From positions 187,875 through 251,874 of the forward strand of contig VWZF01002534.1 in assembly GCA_013396755.1 (NCBI GenBank): a DNA stretch of 64,000 bases, written 5' to 3'. Each line of letters starts with the position of its first letter. The first letter of the stretch is position 1. The DNA comes from Sclerurus mexicanus. Its lineage: Eukaryota > Chordata > Aves > Passeriformes > Furnariidae. The notes under the pieces are model-generated. The model was not told where the DNA came from and ran no database searches. It saw only the letters and a program-made list of their open reading frames with translations. Positions 1 to 12,349 of this stretch are shown here, in pieces. A program made the translations under genes and the position numbers.

Positions 1-2050
1 GGCACGGGCCCGGAGCGCTCGGCTTTGCTTTGGCTCCCTGTTTTCCCAGGAAAGGCGGTTTCCTATTTTCCCGCACCGAAGCCAGTGGAGGATTTGGTCT
101 GCGTGTCCTCAGAGCTGCCTGCTCTGTCCTTCATCTCCCTGCCCTCCTCGGGGTGTGAGAGGAGCGAGGCAGCACCATCTGCCAGGGGCTCATCAGTCCT
201 CAGTAGAACCCCACTAGCAGAGCAAGTTGCCCCCAATGCAATTAGGTTATTACACAGAAATCAAACTTCCATTTAAAACTGAGCAGGAGACCCGGGTGCC
301 TGTTATTCTATTTTATTTTATATTTTATAGCAGGTCCGTTTAGTCCCAGGAAAGCACATTTCCCTCTGAATCATCTGATCAATTAAAAAATGACTGAGCA
401 GTGAAACAGGATACAGAAAACTTCTCTGAACTTTACCAGATAGAATGGAAATAATTGGAAAAAAATTCTTTTGGGGCAACTGCCCCAACTGAACTCTGAA
501 AAACACAGAGCAACACCCTTCTCCCTCTCAAAAGTAACAGTCTAAAATTGGTTAAACTTGTGTTATCCTGGGCCAAAACCATATATATGAGCAAAACCAG
601 ATGGTAAACATAAACACTTTTAGAAGTTAATTTAAAACCAAACCTAAAGATACTGAAATTCACTCTGTGAATGCAGCCCTGTAATTAATCAGCCAACAGC
701 TCTCCAATGGCCCCGCACATGATGTCACCACTTGGCGATAATTAGAAGCTGCCATATATTAGAAATAACTTCACACAACTGGTTTAAGCAAGTAAGATTT
801 TTGGCTCCATGTCTATAGTGATAATTTTATTGGGCACAGGGTTTTTACCTTTTTTTTTCTTTTTATTTTCTCTGAACTGACATCCATTTGCCTGTGCTGG
901 TGAGTTACACAGCTATGTTAGGAATTATTTTTTAACTCTCTATGAAAATACCACTCTTTTTCCTTTAAATTTATACCTGTTTTAAAGAAACCCATTCTTC
1001 CCAAATTACCTTTCATTATCAAAGAATTTCCTGCCTGAGGAGAGCATATATATTTGCCAACTTCTGGGATTATTTAGCCATAATGTACTGTGTACTGTCA
1101 GCACTCATTAAGGTGACAGTAGCAGTAAAGCAAGCTGAAAATGACTAAATTACAGTAGACTCCAATCAACTTGCATGTAAATTACCCACCTTACAGTTAA
1201 GTACTGAGTTATTTCACCTTCTTGCCTACGACAGTTCAGTAAAGATTAGCTCGTGTTCTGGAAAATTACATAATGTTCAAACCCTGATTATTTAAAAATA
1301 AATCAGTTGTGATATATGAAGTAGAAGAAAAAGCTCCAAGCTACACGAAACGCCTGCTGGCAGCGGCTCCGGGGCACGGCTGGTTGGACTCGGAGCTCTG
1401 CAGGCAGCACAGGCAGGGCAGCGAAGGTCGGGGAGCTTTTCTTCTCCCCTCCTGGCTGCTGGGAACCCCCGTGTCCCCCTTCCTGCCACCTGCCTCACCC
1501 TTGCTCCTCTCCTGCAGCCATGGGTGTGGGAGCAGGGCAGTGGGGCGAGGGGGATGCAGAACGCTCCGCAGCGTTGGCCGTCCTGGAGAGGCTCCATCAC
1601 CGAGGGGCAGCGCGGCCGCAGGAGCCTCCCCTGGGGAGGGTCTCGCAGCCTTTTCCACCGCCAGCAAACACTGGGTCGTCGTTCTGACTCGGTGCAGACG
1701 TGCCTTGGTGCGGCTGACGCCTCTCAGCACCCCCATCCTCACCCAGCTTTGCAGCGGAAAACTGCGGGCACGAGGTGGATGTCCCTGCCCTGCCCTCCTC
1801 CTCGGCCTGTCCTCAGTGACCCTGCCCGGGGCGGCCGCAGGACACGGACCTCTGTCCTTTAGCTACCAGAATAGCAAGAGCCAGGCCAGCGCTTGATCTC
1901 GCTTAATCCGCCGGGATGCCTCGTGCCAGGCTCCCTGCAGAGCGGCACCCTGGCGCGCACCGGGGCGCTTGGAGCTTTGGGAATACCCCGACGTTTTTGG
2001 GCTTACCAGTTTACAGAACCTGGGGTTGGTTTTTTTTTTGTCTCCTGCAG
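1..2050 (+). other. APCDD1L: APCDD1L last intron (partial)
   Basis: This stretch ends in a strong acceptor at 2030-2050, a run of T followed by CTCCTGCAG, directly before the APCDD1L terminal exon. I saw no upstream APCDD1L exon in any + frame, so the rest of the gene lies to the left of the window. From about 1350 to 2000 the DNA is GC-rich and has long open frames on both strands (for example 1309-1896 +). Those translations are rich in P, A, G and R, overlap on opposite strands and match no family I know, so I treat them as products of base composition. Confidence 0.8.
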
Positions 2051-2815
2051 CACCACGTGCACCCTTGCCCGGCGTGTGGGATCATCTACAGGGCCGATGA
2101 GCACCACCCACCCATCCTGCCCGCCAGGGCTCAGCTGCCCATGCAGCTCAGCGGCAGCTGGGTGAGCACCCGCTGCGAGGTGCGGCCCGCCGTGCTCTTC
2201 CTCACCAGGTACTTCGTGTTCCACGGCAACAACCACACCTGGGAAGGGTATTACTATCACTACTCCGACCCGCTCTGCAAACAGCCCACCTTCACCATCT
2301 ACGCCTCTGGGCACTACTCCCAAGGCATCCCCTCCTCCAAGGTGCGGGGCGGCACCGAGCTGGCTTTTAAGGTCACCCAGGCGCGGGTGACGCCGATGGA
2401 CGCGGTGACGGTGATGATGCTCAACTCCTCGGAACCCGGGAGCTGTGGGCTGACGAGCTCCTGGAGCGCTGGGGTGGAGCAGGATATAACAGCCACCAAC
2501 GGGTGTCTGGCTCTGGGCATCAAGCTGCCCCACACCGAGTATGAACTCTTCAAAACGGAGCAGGACACGCGGGACCGGAGCCTCCTCTACATCGGGGAGA
2601 GACCCACGGACGGGTCCAGCCCCGACAGCCCAGACAAGCGACCCACGTCCTACCAGGCCCCTCTGGTTCAGTGTGCTGGAGCCTCGGAGGAATTCCCCAG
2701 CTACGTTAGTCTGAAATACTCGGGAAGAAAGGATGCTAATGGGAAGGAAGCACTAAAACCTTTGCCTGTGGCCTTTTTATTGTTTATAGCGGTTCTGTTT
2801 TTAAGATGGGACTAA
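2051..2815 (+). CDS. APCDD1L: APCDD1-like protein, terminal coding exon
   Basis: The exon opens in phase 0 after TCTCCTGCAG and encodes 254 residues to a TAA at 2813-2815. It covers the second APCDDC domain. Recognisable segments are CPACGIIYRADEHHPP near residues 6-21, WVSTRCEVRP at 37-46, TWEGYYYHYSDPLC at 63-76, then VRGGTE, VTPMDA, TNGCLALGIKLPHTEYE and RPTDGSSPD further on. The cysteines fit a disulphide-bonded extracellular fold, and there are N-glycosylation sequons at NHT (61) and NSS. The last 20 residues are hydrophobic, like the C-terminal anchor of APCDD1, which binds Wnt and LRP5 at the cell surface and inhibits signalling. The function of the L paralogue is less well known. I chose APCDD1L over APCDD1 because the neighbours are VAPB and RAB22A rather than VAPA and RAB31. 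The gene converges on VAPB. Confidence 0.93.
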   Translation, partial: HHVHPCPACGIIYRADEHHPPILPARAQLPMQLSGSWVSTRCEVRPAVLFLTRYFVFHGNNHTWEGYYYHYSDPLCKQPTFTIYASGHYSQGIPSSKVRGGTELAFKVTQARVTPMDAVTVMMLNSSEPGSCGLTSSWSAGVEQDITATNGCLALGIKLPHTEYELFKTEQDTRDRSLLYIGERPTDGSSPDSPDKRPTSYQAPLVQCAGASEEFPSYVSLKYSGRKDANGKEALKPLPVAFLLFIAVLFLRWD

Positions 2816-3305
2816 TTATCCATTCAGGTACAGCTCAGAATTCAGATAAATATTGGTGCTAGCGTGATTTTTATACCCTTCAAACGAGCACATCTGGAAT
2901 CAGTTTTTCTCAGATTTGGAAACACTTTTTAAAAACACCCAATAGTGAATGAAGCCGAGAAGATATGCCTGACTCCATCCTGTTTGTCCTGTGGCTTTAT
3001 TGCCTAATCTCCCCTCTTTGCGTGCAAATTTAATGTAGTGACACGGATGTGCTGCACATTGCAAGGGATAATTCAGCAACATGAGGGGGGCAAAAGTGAC
3101 ATCAATTAAAATTGCTGCTTTGAGCTTTTGACATTGCTGAGATTTAATCAAGAGCTTGATTCCGATGTAATTCAAACATCCGAAGTGTCGGCTGCTGAGT
3201 TTCTTTGAGGTTAAGTTCCCTCCCATCACACTCCTTTTTGTTGTTCATGCAAATTTAATCTGCACTGTCAGTCAGCCAGCAATAAAGTCAGCAGTGTTCT
3301 CGAGA
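2816..3305 (+). other. APCDD1L: APCDD1L 3'UTR
   Basis: AT-rich sequence runs from the stop codon to just past an AATAAA at 3281-3286. It has no coding signal on either strand. The 3' boundary is inferred from the poly(A) signal plus about 20 bases. Confidence 0.65.
3281..3286 (+). promoter_or_regulatory. APCDD1L: Poly(A) signal, APCDD1L
   Basis: A canonical AATAAA lies 466 bases after the APCDD1L stop. GT-rich sequence follows at about 3294-3358, including GTGTTCT and a (GT)5 tract, as expected of a cleavage-stimulating downstream element. Confidence 0.7.
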
Positions 3306-5015
3306 AGGGCACGGCTCACATGCCTTGTGTTTGCTGCACTTTCCCCACGTGTGTGTGTCACACACACAGAGATACAACACAGTCTTCCACTCGGAGCTGC
3401 ACCCACCAGCCCTCCCAGAGCACTGCCTCGGCTGCTGCGCTTGGCCCTGCTCACAGAAGATCCTGGGCTATGGGAAATGCCTCTGTGCACAGCAGCTCCA
3501 GCCTCCAGCATCCCCCGGCTGCAGCACGGCATCCTTGCTGTTGTTGTGGCTCTCCAGCGCAGCCCTGGCCACGGGCGCTGCCAGGAGTCCCAAGTTCTGC
3601 TTGCCAGGCACCCTGTGAAGGCAGAGACCCCTCACACGTCTTCTCAGGCTGGGTATGTTCACTGTCAGTGGCCTGGCACAGCAATTGTTAATCCAGCTCT
3701 CCTCTCAAAGTGTCCCTTCCAGCCTCTTTCCTGTACAGATGTTTTATAAATCTGCCGCTGGTGAACAATGGGCCGGGGAGATGCTCAGATCAGACAGCAC
3801 AGTCAGGTCAAACTGATTCCTACTGACAAGAAGGACAAACTAAAATACCATATTCCCTGTGTGCTGCAGCTACGAAGCACATAACTCCCCCAGAGAAGCC
3901 CTCCTCCAGCAGCTCAGTCCTCTCCAAAGAAGCCTACGTATCTTACCACAAAGGATATTTTGTTAAAGCAGCTATGCAATAGCCACCTTTTTAATGCTGT
4001 ATTTACGAACTTGCAGCTTGTACTTAGATAAATTATGGGGTTTATAACAAAAAAAAAATACTTTGGGTGATCTGTACATTAATAATTCAAATGAGATGCT
4101 TATTAAATGCATACAGTTGTGACATAAATGTTGTCAGCATGTTCACGTGTTCCAGGCATGATCAAATACTCATCATGCACATAAATACTTATACTTTTAA
4201 GATGACACACCAAAGGGCCAGGCTTGGCTGCCTCATCTTGGGTTCCCTCCCCAGTCCATGGAGGAGCCTCCTCCAGGGATTAGTTCAGCAGGCAAATCCT
4301 CCCTTTTCCAAGGGTGGTTGTGCTTTGTTGCAGCTTGGAGATCCACAGGCAAACATTTGAAGCACGGGAGCTCTTCCCATCTTGGAGGAGGTGGTGTTTG
4401 TTTCCTTTGGGATGTTCCCCAAGGATGCTGTGACTCAGGGCACCACAGCTGCATCTCCTGTCAGCCACGCTTGTGGCACAACTTTTCCTTCAGCAGTTTC
4501 CCATCGTGGTGCTCCAGGAAAAGCTTCCTGTGACTCACAGCAGACAAGGCACCTGTTCCTGCAGGACACATTCCCTGGCAAGAATAGGGAACAGCTTTGT
4601 GCTGCCTTTGGAGGGTGGGTGGAGGAGGAGGAGGAAGGCAATTCCTGCCCAACACTCATTCCCAAGAGCGAGATTTGTTTGCAGATACTTTTTTTCATAG
4701 CACAGAAACGCATTAAGTGCTCAGGTCCCTCATGGTGTAAAAGCTCCTCCAAGTCCACAGATCCTTTCCAGGTGGGGATGGGATTAACACGATGTCAAAC
4801 GTTACGAGACAACATCACACACTTATGTAACAGCAACGAGGCCCTGAGAAAGCTCTGCCCTGCCCTGCCCTGCCTTGCAGCAGCTCAGGCACCCCTGGCT
4901 CCACAGCTCTGACTGAACTCCCTACAAAAACCCCACCAGGAGCCTCTTTGTCCCGTTTCCCTCCCCCTTAAGGATGCTTCTGAAAGGAAAAAAAAAAAAA
5001 AGCCTTGAAAAACGC
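3306..5015. other. Gap between the convergent 3' ends of APCDD1L and VAPB
   Basis: I found no recognisable gene. The open frames (for example 3294-3749 + and 4382-4912 +) overlap one another in several frames and on both strands and lack family motifs. A short TGCCC pentamer run lies near 4857-4873, and an A tract on + lies near 4987-5000. Confidence 0.6.
3349..3368. repeat. (GT)5/(CA)5 perfect inverted repeat
   Basis: Five GT units are followed directly by five CA units, so either strand can fold back on itself. It sits about 65 bases past the APCDD1L poly(A) signal. Confidence 0.9.
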
Positions 5016-5019
5016 TGTT

Positions 5020-8000
5020 TGCATAAATATCATAACTTTTATTGTTCTGTTCACAGTTTTTGAAGACACATTCCTAAATTACACAGTTATTCTCTCGTAA
5101 GAATTTGTGCCTTTTCCCAATTTGAATTGGTCTGGCTTCCACTGCCAGTCCGTGAGTCTTGTGTTGCTCTTTTTATGCTCAGAGAGCTGCAGTGTTCAGT
5201 GTTTTCCCCCTGTGAAGGTATTCGTGCACTGTAATCAAGACAGTCTCAACTTTGGTAGAAAAACTCAGCCAACTGAGTTTTCTCTCTCACCCTCTCTAAG
5301 GCATTTTCACACTCCACCAGTAATTTCTGCCTTTTTTTTTTGCATCCATTCCAATTACTCAGCTTCTCTTTTAAAATGTAAATATCCAAACTGCATCCAA
5401 AATTCCCAGCTCTCGCAGCTGAGACATACAGAAGGATAATCACTTACAGCTAACGGTAATTAAAAACAAGAACACATTTGTATTCATTAGTCTTTTACCC
5501 TGGGACTGCACTGGGAATGTACATGGAGCTGTTATTCACTCTGGTCCTGGGAGGGATATTTTTGTTACGTTACCATTTTATCAGTAGTGGGTTTGTATGT
5601 TTTCATCAGTGATCTGGAACCACTGAATCTACAGAGCCCTCCTCTGAGCATCCCCATTTCACTGGGGTTCCCTTTGAACTCCAGCAACGTGTTGTTGTCA
5701 GGAAACCCGAAGCTTTGCAGGGGCCCGGACAGACTCTGATCCCAAAGAGAACTGAAAGGCGAAGACAGAATGAAAGGCCTCACATCATGCTCCTTCAGGA
5801 GCATCCATCTCCTTTTCCATCCCTTGCCAGGGTGCTGTCTCAGCAGCAGCTCAGGGACTGCCCCAGGCTCCTCCCGTACAAATGCTGCTCCAGGGCTTCC
5901 AGGGCCACAGAATTAAAACTGTCAGTGTTCAATACTGAGCATTGCTAAGGAATGACATCCCCTTCCCGGTTCTCTGACATCATCTCTAGGTTTCACCACC
6001 TGCATCTCTTAAGGGTCCTTATCCCACTGCAAAGACTTGCCCTGAACTCCAGCTCTCCGAGCACTCCAACCCACACAATTTGCTTTTCCTTTGGCTAGTG
6101 CTTTCCTTATTCATTTTCTGCACTTCCTAACTCCCATTCTGAATGGATTGCTGTCTGCTTCCCTTTTTCTCATTTGTTTTATATTACTTTCCATCTAACT
6201 TTTCCCTTCATTTCATCACTGAAGCAGGATGGGCAGTTAGCCAAAGCTGTCCCCCTTCTCAGTTGCAAAATTATGGGGTTTTTGGCCATTTAATACCTTT
6301 CACTTAGAAAACTGCCAATTCTAATTCAGTTTTCCATCTAATTTCTTCCCCACTACCAGATCTGATATGGAATTTGCTCAGCTATGCCCTTTTGAAGCAC
6401 CAATTACATTTATTAGCAGCTCATATGGCTCCTTGCTGAGCCCCACTGCAATCAGGATTCCAGCTTGAGTTCTGTGATTCATTTATCTGACATACACAAG
6501 AAAAAAACAAAGAACTTCATCTTTCATGTCTAACACTGCATTAGAAAAACAGGTCTAGGACACAGACCACGAGTATTAATCCTGATTACTGTCTTCCTTT
6601 CAGCTACCAAACAAATAAATACCTTTTTATTGTTCCTGTGAAGAAAACCCAAGCTAACATGTGCTGGCAGGTTTGGACCAGCTGGAAGTTGATGGTAACA
6701 GGCACATGTGTCTCAGAGAACTCTCCCCCATTTACTTCTTCAAGAATACTTTCCAAAAGTTTAATCATTTTTTAACCGCTCCAAAAAGCAAAGAAAAATA
6801 AAATAATTTTCAAATAGTCTCAATATATTTTCTGGCTCCCCACACTGAGCCCGAGTCTTCAGTACCTCCTTTAATATCATGAGCTCCTCAGAGAAGCTGC
6901 CTTTCCAATTTTCTGCTTCCTTAGCAGGTGCAGAAGTTTGAAGTATGAGCCAAGTTTGCCAGACAGAGTCCTGGGTCTGACAATCTCTTCACAGCTCAAT
7001 TAACAGGAACCTCTGTTTCCAATTAACCACCTCATGCCCTTATGCTTAAAACACCTCAGAATGCATTTTTGCACTGTTGATTTCCCAAACAATCCTTAAA
7101 CTGAAACAGAAACACACAAAAAAAGTTTTAAAAGAGCACTGAGCTACTTCATTTGATAAACAATCCAGACGAAATATAAAAGCCTGTCACATACTATAAA
7201 TAAATACACTGCCCTGGAACGGCAGGGAGAAGCTGGAGAGAGAAACAAGACTCTACGCGGAGTGAAAAGGGAGAAAGAACAAGTTTGATCACAGAAGGTG
7301 AGTGGTTATCCAGGGTGGGAAAAGGCATCCAGGAGCAGGCAGGCAAGAGCAACCCTGGAAGGGCGATGGGAAGAAAGACCCAGATGGAAACCAGGCAGGC
7401 AGCAGGGGAGCAAAGGCAGTTAAAGACGCTCGGCTGCACGCGGGTTTCTGTGCCAAGGAGCGGGGAAGGAACACGGATGAGCTGGCCGAGATCCGACGGC
7501 TGAGGCAGAACGGATCAGAGAGCAGGATGGGCAGGAGGGTCTCCAGGTGCCAAAGAAAGGCTCTTGGGGGCTCAGAACTGGAGCAAAGATTCCCGGCTCC
7601 AGTCACGCTGGGGCGCGGCCTCCCAGGGAACTGTGGAAAGGAAAATCGCTGCGTGAGCTCCCGGTTACTCAGCGCCACACCGGGAGCTCGGGTGAGGAAC
7701 GGGCGTCCACACAAACTAAGGGATCCCTCGGGACACACACGTGGGTTCCACCCAATGCCACATGTGAAGTGCAACTCTCCAAGTCCTAATTGTACTTAAG
7801 AGAACTCCTGGCAGGCCAGGCCCACGGGGCTGGCACTTTCAGACGGGCTCTGAGCAGCCTTACCTCCCTTTTTGACCAGGTACTCAGCAGATACTGCCAC
7901 GTCCTCCCCAGCAGTGGCCAAACCAACGAACCCGGTCCTGCCATCTCCTAATTCCTCGGTGCTTGACTTTGTAGAGTCTTAATAAAGGTCTTTTAGAAGT

Positions 8001-11000
8001 AGCTCTGTGTGGATAATTGCGTGTGGGAAATTTGCCAACTCAAACATGAGGGAGTTCAAGAGGCTTTTCTAATCTTGTGAGTTTATCCACTAAAGAAAAA
8101 GATTTGATTAAAAAAATGAAGTACAGCTAAACTGGGAACAATACTTTACTACGGGCTGTTCTTCACAGGCACTTCGAAATCTTAAAAAAAAACCCCACAA
8201 AATTAGGAACTTATTAAATCAGAATGAAATGAACCGATGCAGAAACATAAACAGAAATACCAGATGTGTAATGTCAACTTGTAATACGCGGCTTCAATTA
8301 ATTCTTCTTAATTCATTTGTTTTCTTAACTTCTTTTGTTTTGCCATCTGGAAAAGGCCATTTTCTAATGACGGATCACAGGAGGAAAGCTCCAGAGTTCA
8401 AGTTTGCTGCGAGGAAAAGCAGCTTTGTCCCTGTGCTCGCAGGCCCCGCGTCCCTTTTGTGTCTTCGCTCACGCAGGAGCTGCAGGACGGACTTGGGCCT
8501 GGGCTGGGGGGCCAAGAGATCCACGGGGGACTTTAGGAGAGGTTTCAAAACGTTTTCCTCTTCAAGTGCAAACATGAAAGTTGTTCTTTAACGGGAAATG
8601 AAGCCACAGGGAACAGGGGAGTGAGTGACAGGCCCGCAGTCACTCTGAAATGTGCAGGTCTGCGCTCATTAGAACGTGATGAGCAAGAGATTCCTGCCTG
8701 GCTCCGACTTGTGTTATTTGAAAAATAATCTTCATTTATCCAGTTAAAAAAACCCCTCCGCCAACTAATAAAGGAAACAGATTTTACGGTTGAGCAGTGG
8801 AAACAAACAATGACTTTGCTCTCTGAAGCTAATGAAAACAGAAGTGAGGAGCAGCACAATGAGAAGTGTCACTGCCGCACTGACACCCGCGAGACAGAGA
8901 GATGCAGAATACATGGAGCTGTCAGAGCAGCAGGAAAACTTAATTGGACACAGCCAAAGGATCAGCACTGCCCTGCTGGGACAATAAATCCCATGATTTA
9001 TCTGACTGCAACAGATGATTTATACCAGCACTGGATCCCATTGCCATCTCCTCATGAAGCTGAGCTCGAGAACGACAAGGTTTCACTGTAGGATCAAGCA
9101 GCCTTGCTCTGTCCTTTTCTCTCTAAAATGTCTAAACATTGGTCCATAGAGATGTTTTCTGATTAGTAAGTTAATTTTGCAGACATGTGTCCAATTCCAA
9201 AGAACAGCAATGTGCTCAGACAGTGCTGAACTCACTCCTGCACACACTCCTTTATTCTATTAGTGTTTCTGACTCAAACCCCCCCAAATCTCAAATACAC
9301 ACACTGAAATCCCCACCTGTCCCATCTCTACTTGCTCACTTGAGGCTTTGGGCGATGGATGCTCACCCATTCCCAAACCCTGGAGCAGTGGCTCTCCAGG
9401 CCCCTGAGCAGTTCTAGTGCAGCTGAGACCCTGCCATGACAAACAGGGGCTTTAGTTTCCAACAGAGGGATTTTTGGTGATTTGTTCTCTCAGTTATCTT
9501 ACATGGAAAACAGAACTCAGGACGTGGCATTTCAGGTCACCACGTAAAGCAAGAGGAGTATGGTTTCAAAACTTAAGATACTACAGTTAAGTCACATGTG
9601 CCTGAGAATTAAAGACGTTCCAATTAAGGCATAAAAGTGCCATTTTTTGAAGAAAAGGGGTGAGAGTTTTCTTCCACTGGGCAACTGCAGCCTCAAGTAT
9701 CTTGAGACACGAATGACCCACTCTGGTGCACGGCACGATGTAAATACGTTGACAAGAACTGCAAGTTCACATGTGCAGCAAATAGAAACCCTTCCGAGTT
9801 TATTGGTGAGAAGAAACTCTATAGCGATTTGCAAAGTGAAGTTCCAACTTTATCCCACCAACAGCATCACATGGAATACCACCATCAAGCTGTTACAATC
9901 CTGTATTTTTAGAAAATGACATTATGGTACATCAACCCCTCTCAACGTGACAGACGTGGCAGGATCTTGCTCTTCCAGCCCAGGGCTATCCCACAGTAAC
10001 CCGAGTTGGGTTCTGCCTCCCACGTGCAGTTGCTCCAGTTGTGCACTCACAGCTGACAACTGCCAGTGCACAGAAGAGTGAGGCTCATTCATGCACAGAG
10101 TATTTGCTTTAAGATGTGGATAACTACACCAAAAGAGCAGAAACCATTTTCCACTCGTTTCCCAGCACTAGGCTCCAAGGTATTTTATATACCTATTCAT
10201 ACCAGATTTGCCCAAAGAGTGCACCAAGCAGCCTCTACTGGCTCTTAAAAATTAACAATAAATGTATGTGCAAGTGGTCATCTTAAAATAACAGCAAGGA
10301 CAATAATTAGATTAGTAATAACTTGATTTCTACTATCATGTATCAATCAGTTTGCTAACATCTGGTGTTGTGTGAGGACCCCAGACAATAAACTTATTTA
10401 GAAACTCTATGTTTCATGCATAACTCCCCAAGACATACAACGTCCTCCAGGATATGAGTACTTCATGAAAACATTTGCTCTGGTGTCATGGAAGGAAAAA
10501 CTTACAAAAGACCCAGGCGATTTAAGAAGGTCCAATATATTTTTGCACTGTATCTACGGACTGGCCTCTTGGGAACCTTGGAAGAAAAATCATCCTTAAG
10601 ATTTCTACCTACTGCCTACGACAGAAGGTTTGGTCAGACAGACAGGCAGCAGGGATCCCACTGATCAGTCATTTCATTCTGAGCTCAGCCAAAGCAAAGC
10701 ATTACCCAGACAGTTCAGGGCTGTCAGAAAGGGTGAGGAAACACCTCAGAATTTTGTTCAATTCCAAAAGATAAGTGGTTAAATCAAGAGTCTTGTTTAG
10801 GACTGATGATGAGGGTCAGCCCCAACTGCAGGTTACAGCCATTACCAACTGATCCTTAACTGGAGTCCTCTGCTGGTCTCCTTCATCACGTGTTCTTAGG
10901 CAATCTGGCAAAGCATGAGAGTGTTTTCTGGCACCTCTTTACCATCCTGGAGTGCAAACAACAGGACAACTTTTTTCATGGATGTTTTAAAGCTCCAGAC

Positions 11001-12349
11001 TGCCAGAGGTCACTAAGAAGCGACAACTGACCACTGGGGAGGACAGAAGTGCTGCTGCCTTTGCCCTGTGCCACCAAAGTCCACTGTGGCAGCTGGCAGT
11101 GGGGGAACATTCCTAGATACACTCACAGCAGACCAGTTTAAAGCTTTGGTCCTCCCCCTTTACTCTGCAAAGACAGCAGGGTTTTTTTGAAACAAACCTT
11201 TTTAGGCTGTTTTTCAAGCAGAAAGGGCCCTCAAAAATTATTTTTTTGAAGCGAATCAGGAATTCAGCTGAGATCAGGTTATTTACAGCCTCTGAAAAAA
11301 ACTACTTCGTAGCTCAGTCTCCCTTCAGTAAAGGTTTTCTCAAACACATTCTTCAAAGCCACGGAAACTAATTTTTCAACATCACTTATGACAAAAGGTC
11401 CTTTTACAATGTTTGATTAAAAAGTTTTCTGTACTCCTAGTGCCCAAACAGTATCTTTTCTTGATCAGTTCTGCCCAGTCTGTCCCACTGAACTCACAGC
11501 TTTCCTTCCTCCCAGCTCATCTCCCACCTTCCCTGCCCTTTGCAGGAAGGCTGCAATAGCTCTGTCCCTTCCCTCCTGAGCACACAAGGCACCTGCACTT
11601 TAAAAGGCTAAAAATACACCTCTCCTTTCTGCTGAATCTCCTACAAGTACTTCCAGAGTTGTGTTCATAAGCTGAACACACCAGCTGGTTTTTTTCCACC
11701 TATTTTCTTCTTAAGCCTCACATAAAATTTCACCTATTTGCACTTGTAAAGGAGGAAACCCTTGAGACACAAGTGGGACAAACCTAAAAGTCAAGGAGTG
11801 CAGCAGACAGGCTGCAGCCCCAACAGCCTTCTCATGGAATCACAGGAGGAAGGAAGGAATGACGGAAGTCACTTTGAAAAGACTTATCTTAATCATGAAA
11901 TAGGTTACAAAAGATTCCGTCACCGATGGGTTTTGGGTCTACCCTTTAATATATGTGAATTTACCTCCTCAAGAACTACCTCATCTACTAAATCCATCAT
12001 GGTAAAACACAGAGTTTATACACCTTGTGCTAAAAGGAAGCTTAGAAACAAAATTACCTTCACCTTAATCTGAATGTGTCGTCAAGTGTCTTAACTCCTG
12101 AACCCAACTAACCTGGGCAGTGGGATGTTACCGTGTGCCTCAGCAGCCAGCGTGGTTACTCTGAACAACACCTTTGTGTATCAGACTCATGATGGGCTGG
12201 TTTGCACTGAGTTAAAATTAGTCTGGAAAAAAGAAAAAAATCCCCCTGAAACGAGACTGCAAGTTTCCTCATGCCATAAACAAAGCTGACAAGAGAATAC
12301 TGTTTCCTCCCCACCTCTAAAACTGTGAGAACAGGACAAAAGTAACAAA
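5020..12349 (-). other. VAPB: Possible extended VAPB 3'UTR or downstream DNA
   Basis: No coding exon, tRNA or recognisable mobile element was seen on either strand. The region is AT-rich apart from about 7.3-7.8 kb, where opposite-strand open frames (7289-7774 - and 7302-7799 +) mirror each other and look like composition. It is transcribed as VAPB 3'UTR only if a distal poly(A) site is used. Confidence 0.35.
5038..5043 (-). promoter_or_regulatory. VAPB: Candidate distal poly(A) signal, VAPB
   Basis: TTTATT on the + strand reads AATAAA on the VAPB strand. Beyond it in the direction of transcription lies a long T tract (the A run at 4987-5000 on +), a plausible downstream element. Use of this site would give a 3'UTR of about 8.4 kb. 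Other - strand AATAAA hexamers lie between it and the proximal site, near 6.6, 9.25 and 9.8 kb, so this choice is uncertain. Confidence 0.3.

Noticed and set aside
1309..1896. 195-codon frame on + with opposite-strand frames
   Set aside because: It lies in GC-rich intron, with overlapping frames of the same length on both strands and no family motif.
7289..7799. 161- and 165-codon frames on opposite strands
   Set aside because: They mirror each other in a locally GC-rich patch, so at most one could be real, and neither shows a known fold.
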